Below, piece by piece: positions 52,801 through 64,000 of a DNA stretch of 64,000 bases. Within the stretch, counting starts at the first letter, position 1; each line of letters opens with the position of its first letter. A model generated the notes under the pieces. It had not been told where the DNA came from, ran no database searches, and worked only from the letters and a program-made list of their open reading frames with translations. Made by a program: the position numbers and the translations under genes. Source of the DNA: Halictus rubicundus (taxonomy: Eukaryota > Arthropoda > Insecta > Hymenoptera > Halictidae); NCBI RefSeq assembly GCF_050948215.1, contig NW_027489050.1:1-64000 (forward strand), read 5' to 3'.

Positions 52801-54174
52801 CTATCCTATCCTATCCTCTATCCTATCCTTTCCTCTATCCTATCCTATCCTCTATCCTATCCTATCCTCTATCCTATCCTATCCTCTATCCTATCCTATC
52901 CTCTATCCTATCCTATCCTCTATCCTATCCTATCCTCTATCCTATCCTATCCTCTATCCTATCCTATCCTCTATCCTATCCTATCCTCTATCCTATCCTA
53001 TCATGCATCGCATCCTCTATCGTCTATCCCATCCTATCCTCTATCCTATCCTATCCTCAATCCTACCCTATCCTGTATCATATCGTATCCTCTATCCTAT
53101 CCTATCCTCTATCCTATCCTATCTTCCATCCTACCCTATCCTCTATCATATCGTATCCTCTATCCTATACTACCCTCTATCCTATCCTATCCTCTATCAT
53201 ATCGTATCAACTATCCTATCCTATCCTCTATCCTATCCTATCCTCCATCCTACCCTATCCTCTATCATATCGTATCCTCTATCCTATCCTATCCTCTATC
53301 GTATAATATCCTATATCCTATCCTATTATCTATCCTATATCTTATCCTATTTTCTATCCTATCCTCCATCCCCTATCCTATACTCTATCCTATCCTATCC
53401 TCTATCCCATCCTCTCCTCTATCCTATCCTATCCTCTATAATATCCTATTATCCATCCTATCCTCTATCGTCTATCCTATCCTATCCTCTATCCTAACCT
53501 ATCCTATCCTCTATCATATCCTATCATCCATCCTATCCTATCCTCTATCCTATCCTATCCTCTATCCTATAATATCCTATATCCTATCCTATTCTCTATC
53601 CTATATCATATATTATTCTCTATCCTATATCCTATCCTATTCTGTATCCTATCCTATACTCTATACTATCCTATCCTCTATCCTATCCTATCCTGCATCC
53701 TCTATCCTATACTCTATCCTATCCTCTGTCCTATCCTATTCTCTATCCTATCCTATCCTCTATCCTATCCTTTCCTCTATCCTATCCTATCCTCTATCCT
53801 ATCCTATCCTATATCCTATCCTATTCTGTATCCTATCCTATACTCTATACTATCCTATCCTCTATCCTATCCTATCCTGCATCCTCTATCCTATACTCTA
53901 TCCTATCCTCTGTCCTATCCTATCCTCTATCCTATCGTATCCTCTATCCTATCCTTTCCTCTATCCTATACTCTATACTATCCTATCCTCTATCCTATCC
54001 TATCCTGCATCCTCTATCCTATACTCTATCCTATCCTCTGTCCTATCCTATCCTCTATCCTATCCTATCCTCTATCCTATCCTTTCCTCTATCCTATCCT
54101 ATCCTCTATCCTATCCTTTCCTCTATCCTATCCTATCCTCTATCCTATCCTATCCTCTATCCTATCCTATCCTC
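49831..54174 (+). repeat. Family C block, irregular part
   Basis: The hallmark unit TCCTGCATCCTCTATCC, then TACTCTATCC and CTCTGTCC, occurs at 49,973, 50,147, about 52,032, about 52,612, 53,691, 53,875 and 54,003. It is mixed with family B-like units: CATGCATCGCATCC near 50,608 and 53,003, CCTATAATATCC, CTATATCCTATCCTATTCTG and CTCTCCTCTATCC. Between about 50,220 and 50,580 and again at about 52,790-52,990, nearly pure 17-bp units with CCTTTCC variants dominate. No gene is visible. Confidence 0.8.
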
Positions 54175-57100
54175 TATGATATCCTATCCTTTATCCTATC
54201 CTATCCTCTATCCTATCCCATCCTCTATCCTATACTATCCTCTACCTTATCCTATCCTCTATCCTATCCAATTACCTATCCTATCCTCTATTATATCCTT
54301 TCCTCTATCCTATCCTATCCTTTATCCGATCCTCTATCTTATCCTATCCTCTATCCTATCCTCTATCCTATCCTATCCTCTATCCGATCCTCTATCCTAT
54401 CCTGTATCCTATCCTATCCTCTATCCTATCCTATCCTCTATCCTATCCTATCCTTTATCCTATCCTATCCTCTATCCTATCCCATCCTCTATCCTATACT
54501 ATCCTCTACCTTATCCTATCCTCTATCCTATCCAATTACCTATCCTATCCTCTATTATATCCTTTCCTCTATCCTATCCTATCCTCTATCCGATCCTCTA
54601 TCCTATCCTATCCTCTATCCGATCCTCTATCCTATCCTATCCCCTGTCCTATCCTCTATCCTATCCTATCCTCTATCCTATCCTATCCTCTATCCTATCC
54701 TATCCTCTATCCTATCCTATCCTCTATCCTATCCTATCCTCTATCCTATATTATCCTCTATCCTATCCTATCCTGTATCCTATCCTATCCTCTATCCTAT
54801 CCTATCCTCTATCCTATCCTATCCTATCCTTTTTCCTATCCTATCCTCTATCCTATCCTATCCTCTATCCTATCCTATCCTCTATCCTATACTATCCTCT
54901 ACCTTATCCTATCCTCTATCCTATCCAATTACCTATCCTATCCTCTATCCGATCCTCTATCCTATCCTATCCTCTATCCTATCCTATCCTCTATCTTATC
55001 CTATCCTCTATCCTATCCTCTATCCTATCCTCTATCTTATCCTATCCTCTATCCTATCCTCTATCCTATCCTCTATCCTATCCTCTATCCTATCCTCTAT
55101 CCTATCCTCTACCCTATCTTATCCTCTATAATATCGTTTACTCTATCCTATAATATCATCTATCCTATTCTATCCTATCCTATCCTCTATCCCATCCTAT
55201 CCTATCCTCTATCTTATCCTATCCTCTATCCTATCCTATCCTCTATCCTATCCTATCCTCTATCCTATCCTATCCTCTATCCTATCCTATCCTCTATTAG
55301 ATCCTCTATCCTATCCTATCCTCTATCCTATCCAATCCTCTATTATATCCTATCCTCTATCCTATCCTATCCTCTATCCTATCCTATCCTCTATCCGATC
55401 CTCTATCCTATCCTATCCTCTATCCTATCCTATCCTCTATCTTATCCTCTATCATATCCAATCCTCTATCGTATCCTCTATCCTATCCTCTATCATATCC
55501 AATCCTCTATCGTATACTCTATCCTATCCTATCCTCTATCCTATCCTATCCTCTATCCTATCCTATCCTCTATCCTATCCTATCCTCTATCCTATCCTTT
55601 CCTCAATCCTATTATATAACCTCTATCCTATCCTATCCTCTATCCCATCCTATCCTATCCTCTATCCTATCCTATCCTGTATCCTATCCTATCCTCTATC
55701 CCATCCTATCCTATCCTCTATCCTATCGTATCCTCTATAATATCGTACCCTCCATCCTATCCTATCCAATCCCCTATCCTATCCTCTATCCTATCCTATC
55801 GTCTATATTATCCTATCCTCTATCCTATCCTATCCTCCATCCTACCCTATCCTCTATCATATCGTATCCTCTATCCTATCCTATCCTCTATCCTATAATA
55901 TCCTATATCCTATCCTATTATCTATCCTATATCTTATCCTATTTTCTATCCTATCCTCCATCCCCTATCCTATACTCTATCCTATCCTATCCTCTATCCC
56001 ATCCTCTCCTCTATCCTATCCTATCCTCTATAATATCCTATTATCCATCCTATCCTCTATCGTCTATCCTATCCTATCCTCTATCCTAACCTATCCTATC
56101 CTCTATCATATCCTATCATCCATCCTATCCTATCCTCTATCCTATCCTATCCTCTATCCTATAATATCCTATATCCTATCCTATTCTCTATCCTATCCTA
56201 TCCTCTATCCTATCCTATCCTCTATCCTATCCTTTCCTCAATCCTATTATATAACCTCTATCCTATCCTATCCTCTATCCCATCCTATCCTATCCTCTAT
56301 CCTATCCTATCCTGTATCCTATCCTATCCTCTATCCTATCCTATCCTGCATCCTCTATCCTATACTCTATCCTATCCTCTGTCCTATCCTATCCTCTATC
56401 CTATCCTATCCTCTATCCTATCCTTTCCTCTATCCTATACTCTATACTATCCTATCCTCTATCCTATCCTATCCTGCATCCTCTATCCTATACTCTATCC
56501 TATCCTCTGTCCTATCCTATCCTCTATCCTATCCTATCCTCTATCCTATCCTTTCCTCTATCCTATCCTATCCTCTATCCTATCCTTTCCTCTATACTAT
56601 CCTATCCTCTATCCTATCCTATCCTCTATCCTATCCTATCCTCTATCCTATCCTATCCTTTATCCTATCCTATCCTCTATCCTATCCCATCCTCTATCCT
56701 ATACTATCCTCTACCTTATCCTATCCTCTATCCTATCCAATTACCTATCCTATCCTCTATTATATCCTTTCCTCTATCCTATCCTATCCTTTATCCGATC
56801 CTCTATCTTATCCTATCCTCTATCCGATCCTCTATCCTATCCTATCCTCTATCCGATCCTCTATCCTATCCTGTATCCTATCCTATCCTCTATCCTATCC
56901 TATCCTGCATCCTCTATCCTATACTCTATCCTATCCTCTGTCCTATCCTATTCTCTATCCTATCCTATCCTCTATCCTATCCTTTCCTCTATCCTATCCT
57001 ATCCTCTATCCTATCCTATCCTATATCCTATCCTATTCTGTATCCTATCCTATACTCTATACTATCCTATCCTCTATCCTATCCTATCCTGCATCCTCTA

Positions 57101-60100
57101 TCCTATACTCTATCCTATCCTCTGTCCTATCCTATCCTCTATCCTATCCTATCCTCTATCCTATCCTTTCCTCTATCCTATACTCTATACTATCCTATCC
57201 TCTATCCTATCCTATCCTGCATCCTCTATCCTATACTCTATCCTATCCTCTGTCCTATCCTATCCTCTATCCTATCCTATCCTCTATCCTATCCTTTCCT
57301 CTATCCTATCCTATCCTCTATCCTATCCTTTCCTCTATCCTATCCTATCCTCTATCCTATCCTATCCTCTATCCTATCCTATCCTCTATCCTATCCTATC
57401 CTCTATCCTATCCTATCCTCCATCCTACCCTATCCTCGATCATATCGTATCAACTATCCTATCCTATCCTCTATCCTATCCTATCCTCTATCCTATAATA
57501 TCCTATATCCTATCCTATTATCTATCCTATATCTTATCCTATTTTCTATCCTATCCTCCATCCCCTATCCTATACTCTATCCTATCCTATCCTCTATCCT
57601 ATCCTATCCTCTATCCCATCCTCTCCTCTATCCTATCCTATCCTCTATAATATCCTATTATCCATCCTATCCTCTATCGTCTATCCTATCCTATCCTCTA
57701 TCCTAACCTATCCTATCCTCTATCATATCCTATCATCCATCCTATCCTATCCTCTATCCTATCCTATCCTCTATCCTATAATATCCTATATCCTATCCTA
57801 TTCTCTATCCTATATCATATATTATTCTCTATCCTATATCCTATCCTATTCTGTATCCTATCCTATACTCTATACTATCCTATCCTCTATCCTATCCTAT
57901 CCTGCATCCTCTATCCTATAATCTATCCTATCCTCTGTCCTATCCTATTCTCTATCCTATCCTATCCTCTATCCTATCCTTTCCTCTATCCTATCCTATC
58001 CTCTATCCTATCCTATCCTATATCCTATCCTATTCTGTATCCTATCCTATACTCTATACTATCCTTTCCTCTATCCTATCCTATCCTCTATCCTATCCTA
58101 TCCTATATCCTATCCTATTCTGTATCCTATCCTATACTCTATACTATCCTATCCTCTATCCTATCCTATCCTGCATCCTCTATCCTATACTCTATCCTAC
58201 ACTCTGTACTATCCTATCCTTTCCTCTATCCTATACTCTATACTATCCTATCCTCTTTCCTATCCTATCCTGCATCCTCTATCCTATACTCTATCCTATC
58301 CTCTGTCCTATCCTATCCTCTATCCTATCCTATCCTCTATCCTATCCTTTCCTCTATCCTATCCTATCCTCTATCCTATCCTTTCCTCTATCCTATCCTA
58401 TCCTCTATCCTATCCTATCCTCTATCCTATCCTATCCTCTATCCTATCCTATCCTCTATCCTATCCTATCCTCCATCCTACCCTATCCTCTATCATATCG
58501 TATCCTCTATCCTATCCTATCCTCTATCCTATAATATCCTATATCCTATCCTATTATCTATCCTATATCTTATCCTATTTTCTATCCAATCATATACTCT
58601 GTACTATCCTATCCTCTGTCATATCCTATCATCCATCCTATCCTATCCTCTATCCTATCTTATCCTCTATCCTATCCTATCCTCCATCCCCTATCCTATA
58701 CTCTATCCTATCCTATCCTCTATCCTATCCTATCCTCTATCCCATCCTCTCCTCTATCCTATCCTATCCTCTATAATATCCTATTATCCATCCTATCCTC
58801 TATCGTCTATCCTATCCTATCCTCTATCCTAACCTATCCTATCCTCTATCATATCCTATCATCCATCCTATCCTATCCTCTATCCTATCCTATCCTCTAT
58901 CCTATCCTTTCCTCTATCCTATCCTATCCTCTATCCTATCCTATCCTATATCCTATCCTATTCTGTATCCTATCCTATACTCTATACTATCCTATCCTCT
59001 ATCCTATCCTATCCTGCATCCTCTATCCTATACTCTATCCTATCCTCTGTCCTATCCTATCCTCTATCCTATCTTATCCTCTATCCTATCCTATCCTCCA
59101 TCCCCTATCCTATACTCTATCCTATCCTATCCTCTATCCTATCCTATCCTCTATCCCATCCTCTCCTCTATCCTATCCTATCCTCTATAATATCCTATTA
59201 TCCATCCTATCCTCTATCGTCTATCCTATCCTATCCTCTATCATATCCTATCATCCGTCCTATCCTATCCTCTATCCTATCCTATCCTCTATCCTATAAT
59301 ATCCTATATCCTATCCTATTCTCTATACTATATCATATATTATTCTCTATCCTATATCCTATCCTATGCTGTATCCTATCCTATACTCTATACTATCCTA
59401 TCCTCTATCCTATCCTATCCTGCATCCTCTATCCTATACTCTATCCTATCCTCTGTCCTATCCTATCCTCTATTCTATCCTATCCTCTATCCTATCCTAT
59501 CCTCCATCCTACCCTATCCTCTATCTTATCGTATCCTCTATCCTATCCTATCCTCTATCCTATAATATCCTATATCCTATCCTATTATCTATCCTATATC
59601 TTATCCTATTTTCTATCCAATCATATACTCTGTACTATCCTATCCTCTGTCATATCCTATCATCCATCCTATCCTATCCTCTATCCTATCTTATCCTCTA
59701 TCCTATCCTATCCTCCATCCCCTATCCTATACTCTATCCTATCCTATCCTCTATCCTATCCTATCCTCTATCCCATCCTCTCCTCTATCCTATCCTATCC
59801 TCTATAATATCCTATTATCCATCCTATCCTCTATCGTCTATCCTATCCTATCCTCTATCCTAACCTATCCTATCCTCTATCATATCCTATCATCCATCCT
59901 ATCCTATCCTCTATCCTATCCTATCCTCTATCCTATCCTTTCCTCTATCCTATCCTATCCTCTATCCTATCCTATCCTATATCCTATCCTATTCTGTATC
60001 CTATCCTATACTCTATACTATCCTATCCTCTATCCTATCCTATCCTGCAACCTCTATCCTATACTCTATCCTATCCTCTGTCCTATCCTATCCTCTATCC

Positions 60101-60790
60101 TATCCTATCCCCTATCCTATCCTTTCCTCTATCCTATCCTCTATCCTATCCTATCCTCTATCCTATCCTTTCCTCTATCCTATCCTATCCTCTATCCTAT
60201 CCTATCCTCTATCCTATCCTATCCTCTATCCTATCCTATCCTATATCCTATCCTATTCTGTATCCTATCCTATACTCTATACTATCCTATCCTCTATCCT
60301 ATCCTATCCTGCATCCTCTATCCTATACTCTATCCTATCCTCTGTCCTATCCTATTCTCTATCCTATCCTATCCTCTATCCTATCCTTTCCTCTATCCTA
60401 TCCTATCCTCTATCCTATCCTATCCTATATCCTATCCTATTCTGTATCCTATCCTATACTCTATACTATCCTATCCTCTATCCTATCCTATCCTGCATCC
60501 TCTATCCTATACTCTATCCTATCCTCTGTCCTATCCTATCCTCTATCCTATCCTATCCTCTATCCTATCCTTTCCTCTATCCTATACTCTATACTATCCT
60601 ATCCTCTATCCTATCCTATCCTGCATCCTCTATCCTATACTCTATCCTATCCTCTGTCCTATCCTATCCTCTATCCTATCCTATCCTCTATCCTATCCTT
60701 TCCTCTATCCTATCCTATCCTCTATCCTATCCTTTCCTCTATCCTATCCTATCCTCTATCCTATCCTATCCTCTATCCTATCCTATCCTC
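54175..60790 (+). repeat. About 6.6-kb higher-order repeat, complete copy
   Basis: Landmarks repeat 6,616 to 6,645 bp downstream: CCTTTATCC at 54,189 and 60,805, CCCCTGTCC at 54,641 and 61,257, GTTTACTCT at 55,136 and 61,764, and ATTATATAACC at 55,611/62,256 and 56,246/62,891. The unit starts with a family A block (about 54,176-54,950), continues with one family B AATATCGTTT unit, then family C. A shorter family A block sits at about 56,640-56,890. The TCCTGCATCC unit occurs in triplets spaced exactly 184 and 128 bp (56,903/57,087/57,215 and 60,307/60,491/60,619). Confidence 0.85.
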
Positions 60791-63700
60791 TATCCTATCC
60801 TATCCTTTATCCTATCCTATCCTCTATCCTATCCCATCCTCTATCCTATACTATCCTCTACCTTATCCTATCCTCTATCCTATCCAATTACCTATCCTAT
60901 CCTCTATTATATCCTTTCCTCTATCCTATCCTATCCTTTATCCGATCCTCTATCTTATCCTATCCTCTATCCTATCCTCTATCCTATCCTATCCTCTATC
61001 CGATCCTCTATCCTATCCTGTATCCTATCCTATCCTCTATCCTATCCTATCCTCTATCCTATCCTATCCTTTATCCTATCCTATCCTCTATCCTATCCCA
61101 TCCTCTATCCTATACTATCCTCTACCTTATCCTATCCTCTATCCTATCCAATTACCTATCCTATCCTCTATTATATCCTTTCCTCTATCCTATCCTATCC
61201 TCTATCCGATCCTCTATCCTATCCTATCCTCTATCCGATCCTCTATCCTATCCTATCCCCTGTCCTATCCTCTATCCTATCCTATCCTCTATCCTATCCT
61301 CTATCCTATCCTATCCTCTATCCTATCCTATCCTCTATCCTATCCTATCCTCTATCCTATCCTATCCTCTATCCTATATTATCCTCTATCCTATCCTATC
61401 CTGTATCCTATCCTATCCTCTATCCTATCCTATCCTCTATCCTATCCTATCCTATCCTTTTTCCTATCCTATCCTCTATCCTATCCTATCCTCTATCCTA
61501 TCCTATCCTCTATCCTATACTATCCTCTACCTTATCCTATCCTCTATCCTATCCAATTACCTATCCTATCCTCTATCCGATCCTCTATCCTATCCTATCC
61601 TCTATCCTATCCTATCCTCTATCTTATCCTATCCTCTATCCTATCCTCTATCCTATCCTCTATCTTATCCTATCCTCTATCCTATCCTCTATCCTATCCT
61701 CTATCCTATCCTCTATCCTATCCTCTATCCTATCCTCTACCCTATCTTATCCTCTATAATATCGTTTACTCTATCCTATAATATCATCTATCCTATTCTA
61801 TCCTATCCTATCCTCTATCCCATCCTATCCTATCCTCTATCTTATCCTATCCTCTATCCTATCCTATCCTCTATCCTATCCTATCCTCTATCCTATCCTA
61901 TCCTCTATCCTATCCTATCCTCTATTAGATCCTCTATCCTATCCTATCCTCTATCCTATCCAATCCTCTATTATATCCTATCCTCTATCCTATCCTATCC
62001 TCTATCCTATCCTATCCTCTATCCGATCCTCTATCCTATCCTATCCTCTATCCTATCCTATCCTCTATCTTATCCTCTATCATATCCAATCCTCTATCGT
62101 ATCCTCTATCCTATCCTCTATCATATCCAATCCTCTATCGTATACTCTATCCTATCCTATCCTCTATCCTATCCTATCCTCTATCCTATCCTATCCTCTA
62201 TCCTATCCTATCCTCTATCCTATCCTATCCTCTATCCTATCCTTTCCTCAATCCTATTATATAACCTCTATCCTATCCTATCCTCTATCCCATCCTATCC
62301 TATCCTCTATCCTATCCTATCCTGTATCCTATCCTATCCTCTATCCCATCCTATCCTATCCTCTATCCTATCGTATCCTCTATAATATCGTACCCTCCAT
62401 CCTATCCTATCCAATCCCCTATCCTATCCTCTATCCTATCCTATCGTCTATATTATCCTATCCTCTATCCTATCCTATCCTCCATCCTACCCTATCCTCT
62501 ATCATATCGTATCCTCTATCCTATCCTATCCTCTATCCTATAATATCCTATATCCTATCCTATTATCTATCCTATATCTTATCCTATTTTCTATCCTATC
62601 CTCCATCCCCTATCCTATACTCTATCCTATCCTATCCTCTATCCCATCCTCTCCTCTATCCTATCCTATCCTCTATAATATCCTATTATCCATCCTATCC
62701 TCTATCGTCTATCCTATCCTATCCTCTATCCTAACCTATCCTATCCTCTATCATATCCTATCATCCATCCTATCCTATCCTCTATCCTATCCTATCCTCT
62801 ATCCTATAATATCCTATATCCTATCCTATTCTCTATCCTATCCTATCCTCTATCCTATCCTATCCTCTATCCTATCCTTTCCTCAATCCTATTATATAAC
62901 CTCTATCCTATCCTATCCTCTATCCCATCCTATCCTATCCTCTATCCTATCCTATCCTGTATCCTATCCTATCCTCTATCCTATCCTATCCTGCATCCTC
63001 TATCCTATACTCTATCCTATCCTCTGTCCTATCCTATCCTCTATCCTATCCTATCCTCTATCCTATCCTTTCCTCTATCCTATACTCTATACTATCCTAT
63101 CCTCTATCCTATCCTATCCTGCATCCTCTATCCTATACTCTATCCTATCCTCTGTCCTATCCTATCCTCTATCCTATCCTATCCTCTATCCTATCCTTTC
63201 CTCTATCCTATCCTATCCTATCCTCTATCCTATCCTTTCCTCTATACTATCCTATCCTCTATCCTATCCTATCCTCTATCCTATCCTATCCTCTATCCTA
63301 TCCTATCCTTTATCCTATCCTATCCTCTATCCTATCCCATCCTCTATCCTATACTATCCTCTACCTTATCCTATCCTCTATCCTATCCAATTACCTATCC
63401 TCTATTATATCCTTTCCTCTATCCTATCCTATCCTTTATCCGATCCTCTATCTTATCCTATCCTCTATCCGATCCTCTATCCTATCCTATCCTCTATCCG
63501 ATCCTCTATCCTATCCTGTATCCTATCCTATCCTCTATCCTATCCTATCCTGCATCCTCTATCCTATACTCTATCCTATCCTCTGTCCTATCCTATTCTC
63601 TATCCTATCCTATCCTCTATCCTATCCTTTCCTCTATCCTATCCTATCCTCTATCCTATCCTATCCTATATCCTATCCTATTCTGTATCCTATCCTATAC

Positions 63701-64000
63701 TCTATACTATCCTATCCTCTATCCTATCCTATCCTGCATCCTCTATCCTATACTCTATCCTATCCTCTGTCCTATCCTATCCTCTATCCTATCCTATCCT
63801 CTATCCTATCCTTTCCTCTATCCTATACTCTATACTATCCTATCCTCTATCCTATCCTATCCTGCATCCTCTATCCTATACTCTATCCTATCCCCTGTCC
63901 TATCCTATCCTCTATCCTATCCTATCCTCTATCCTATCCTTTCCTCTATCCTATCCTATCCTCTATCCTATCCTTTCCTCTATCCTATCCTATCCTCTAT
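60791..64000 (+). repeat. About 6.6-kb higher-order repeat, second copy cut by the window end
   Basis: This follows the first 3.2 kb of 54,175-60,790 in order: family A block, AATATCGTTT at 61,759, ATTATATAACC at 62,256 and 62,891, short family A block near 63,300, and the TCCTGCATCC triplet at 63,548/63,732/63,860 with 184 and 128 bp steps. Length changes are whole units (12 and 17 bp) plus one 5-bp loss next to CCAATTACC near 63,394. The array probably continues past the window. Confidence 0.85.

Larger units (their letters stand above)
1..64000 (+). repeat. Satellite array of TATCC / TATCCTC units (17-bp basic repeat)
   Basis: Apart from about 145 bp near 14.1 kb, every stretch reads as TATCC pentamers punctuated by the heptamer TATCCTC. 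Three pentamers plus TC give the dominant 17-bp unit; 12-bp and 22-bp units have one pentamer fewer or more. The canonical unit is 7 T, 7 C and 3 A, so the + strand is about 82% pyrimidine and has no G and no CpG. The opposite strand reads GGATA repeats with GA interruptions. Orientation never flips. Because 17 is not a multiple of 3 and the unit has no stop in any + frame, three units encode an endlessly repeating 17-residue peptide (SSILSYPLSYPILYPIL), which explains the huge + strand open frames. On the - strand every frame meets TAG. No promoter, RNA gene or terminator is visible. I infer non-coding heterochromatic satellite. Confidence 0.97.

Noticed and set aside
29516..55153. Shorter open frames starting at ATGCATCGC (for example 27,026, 29,516, 47,773, 53,003)
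   Set aside because: The shared start is just the family B landmark CATGCATCGCATCC; the rest is satellite translation.
1..64000. CRISPR array
   Set aside because: There are no unique spacers between repeats; the units are contiguous and grade into one another.
1..64000. Telomeric repeat
   Set aside because: Neither TTAGGG, TTAGG nor TTTAGGG type units occur. GGATA is not a telomere repeat that I know, and the layered duplications are unlike telomeres.
1..64000. Centromere protein B type box or tRNA/rRNA genes
   Set aside because: No sequence resembling the CENP-B box and no cloverleaf or rRNA-like region was seen; the only non-satellite DNA is the 145-bp island.

Overview
The whole 64 kb is satellite DNA with one short interruption, and I find no credible gene. 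The + strand is built from the pentamer TATCC and the heptamer TATCCTC. The commonest combination is a 17-bp unit, TATCCTATCCTATCCTC (5+5+7), with 12-bp (5+7) and 22-bp (5+5+5+7) alternatives. The canonical units contain no G on the + strand, so G appears only in variant units, and the pyrimidine-rich strand stays on the + strand from end to end. An uninterrupted satellite of this size points to eukaryotic heterochromatin (pericentromeric, subtelomeric or a sex/B-chromosome block), probably from a long-read assembly. Nothing in the sequence identifies the species.

Variant units act as landmarks and divide the window into three families. Family A (about 1-25,800, 29,830-43,670 and 44,790-46,020) carries CCAATTACC, CCTTTTTCC, CTATGCTATCC, CTACTCTATCC, CCGATCC and TGTATCC. 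Family B (about 25,800-29,760, 43,670-44,780 and 46,020-49,830) carries AATATCGTTTACTCT, CATGCATCGCATCC and long pure 12-bp arrays. Family C (about 49,830-64,000, with a single landmark copy at 29,771) carries TCCTGCATCC followed by TACTCTATCC and TCTGTCC, and has family A blocks embedded in it.

The landmarks show nested segmental duplications, mostly in tandem. Periods are 1,421 bp (4.2-7.1 kb), 3,427 bp (5.08-11.94 kb, two almost identical copies), about 3,851-3,863 bp (10.5-17.9 kb), 4,312/4,300 bp (15.3-21.6 kb), 5,475 bp (17.9-24.65 kb), about 14.1 kb (21.9/36.0 kb), about 2.7 kb (30.2-35.6 kb), 1,750 bp (35.6-37.8 kb), 1,899-2,124 bp (39.05-42.7 kb), 2,036-2,363 bp (42.76-47.1 kb), about 20.7 kb (26.6/47.3 kb) and about 6.6 kb (54.2-64.0 kb). 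The 6.6-kb cycle is itself made of two modules of about 3.2-3.4 kb.

The only non-satellite sequence is a roughly 145-bp A+T-rich island at about 14,038-14,182. It lies where one copy of the 3.85-kb duplication ends, contains two palindromes, and carries a 41-codon open frame on the - strand. Very long + strand open frames (up to 2,870 codons) occur throughout, but they follow from the repeat unit lacking stop codons in every frame and are not annotated as genes. Offsets were derived by hand from landmark positions. They are exact where single landmarks are quoted and approximate at duplication edges.
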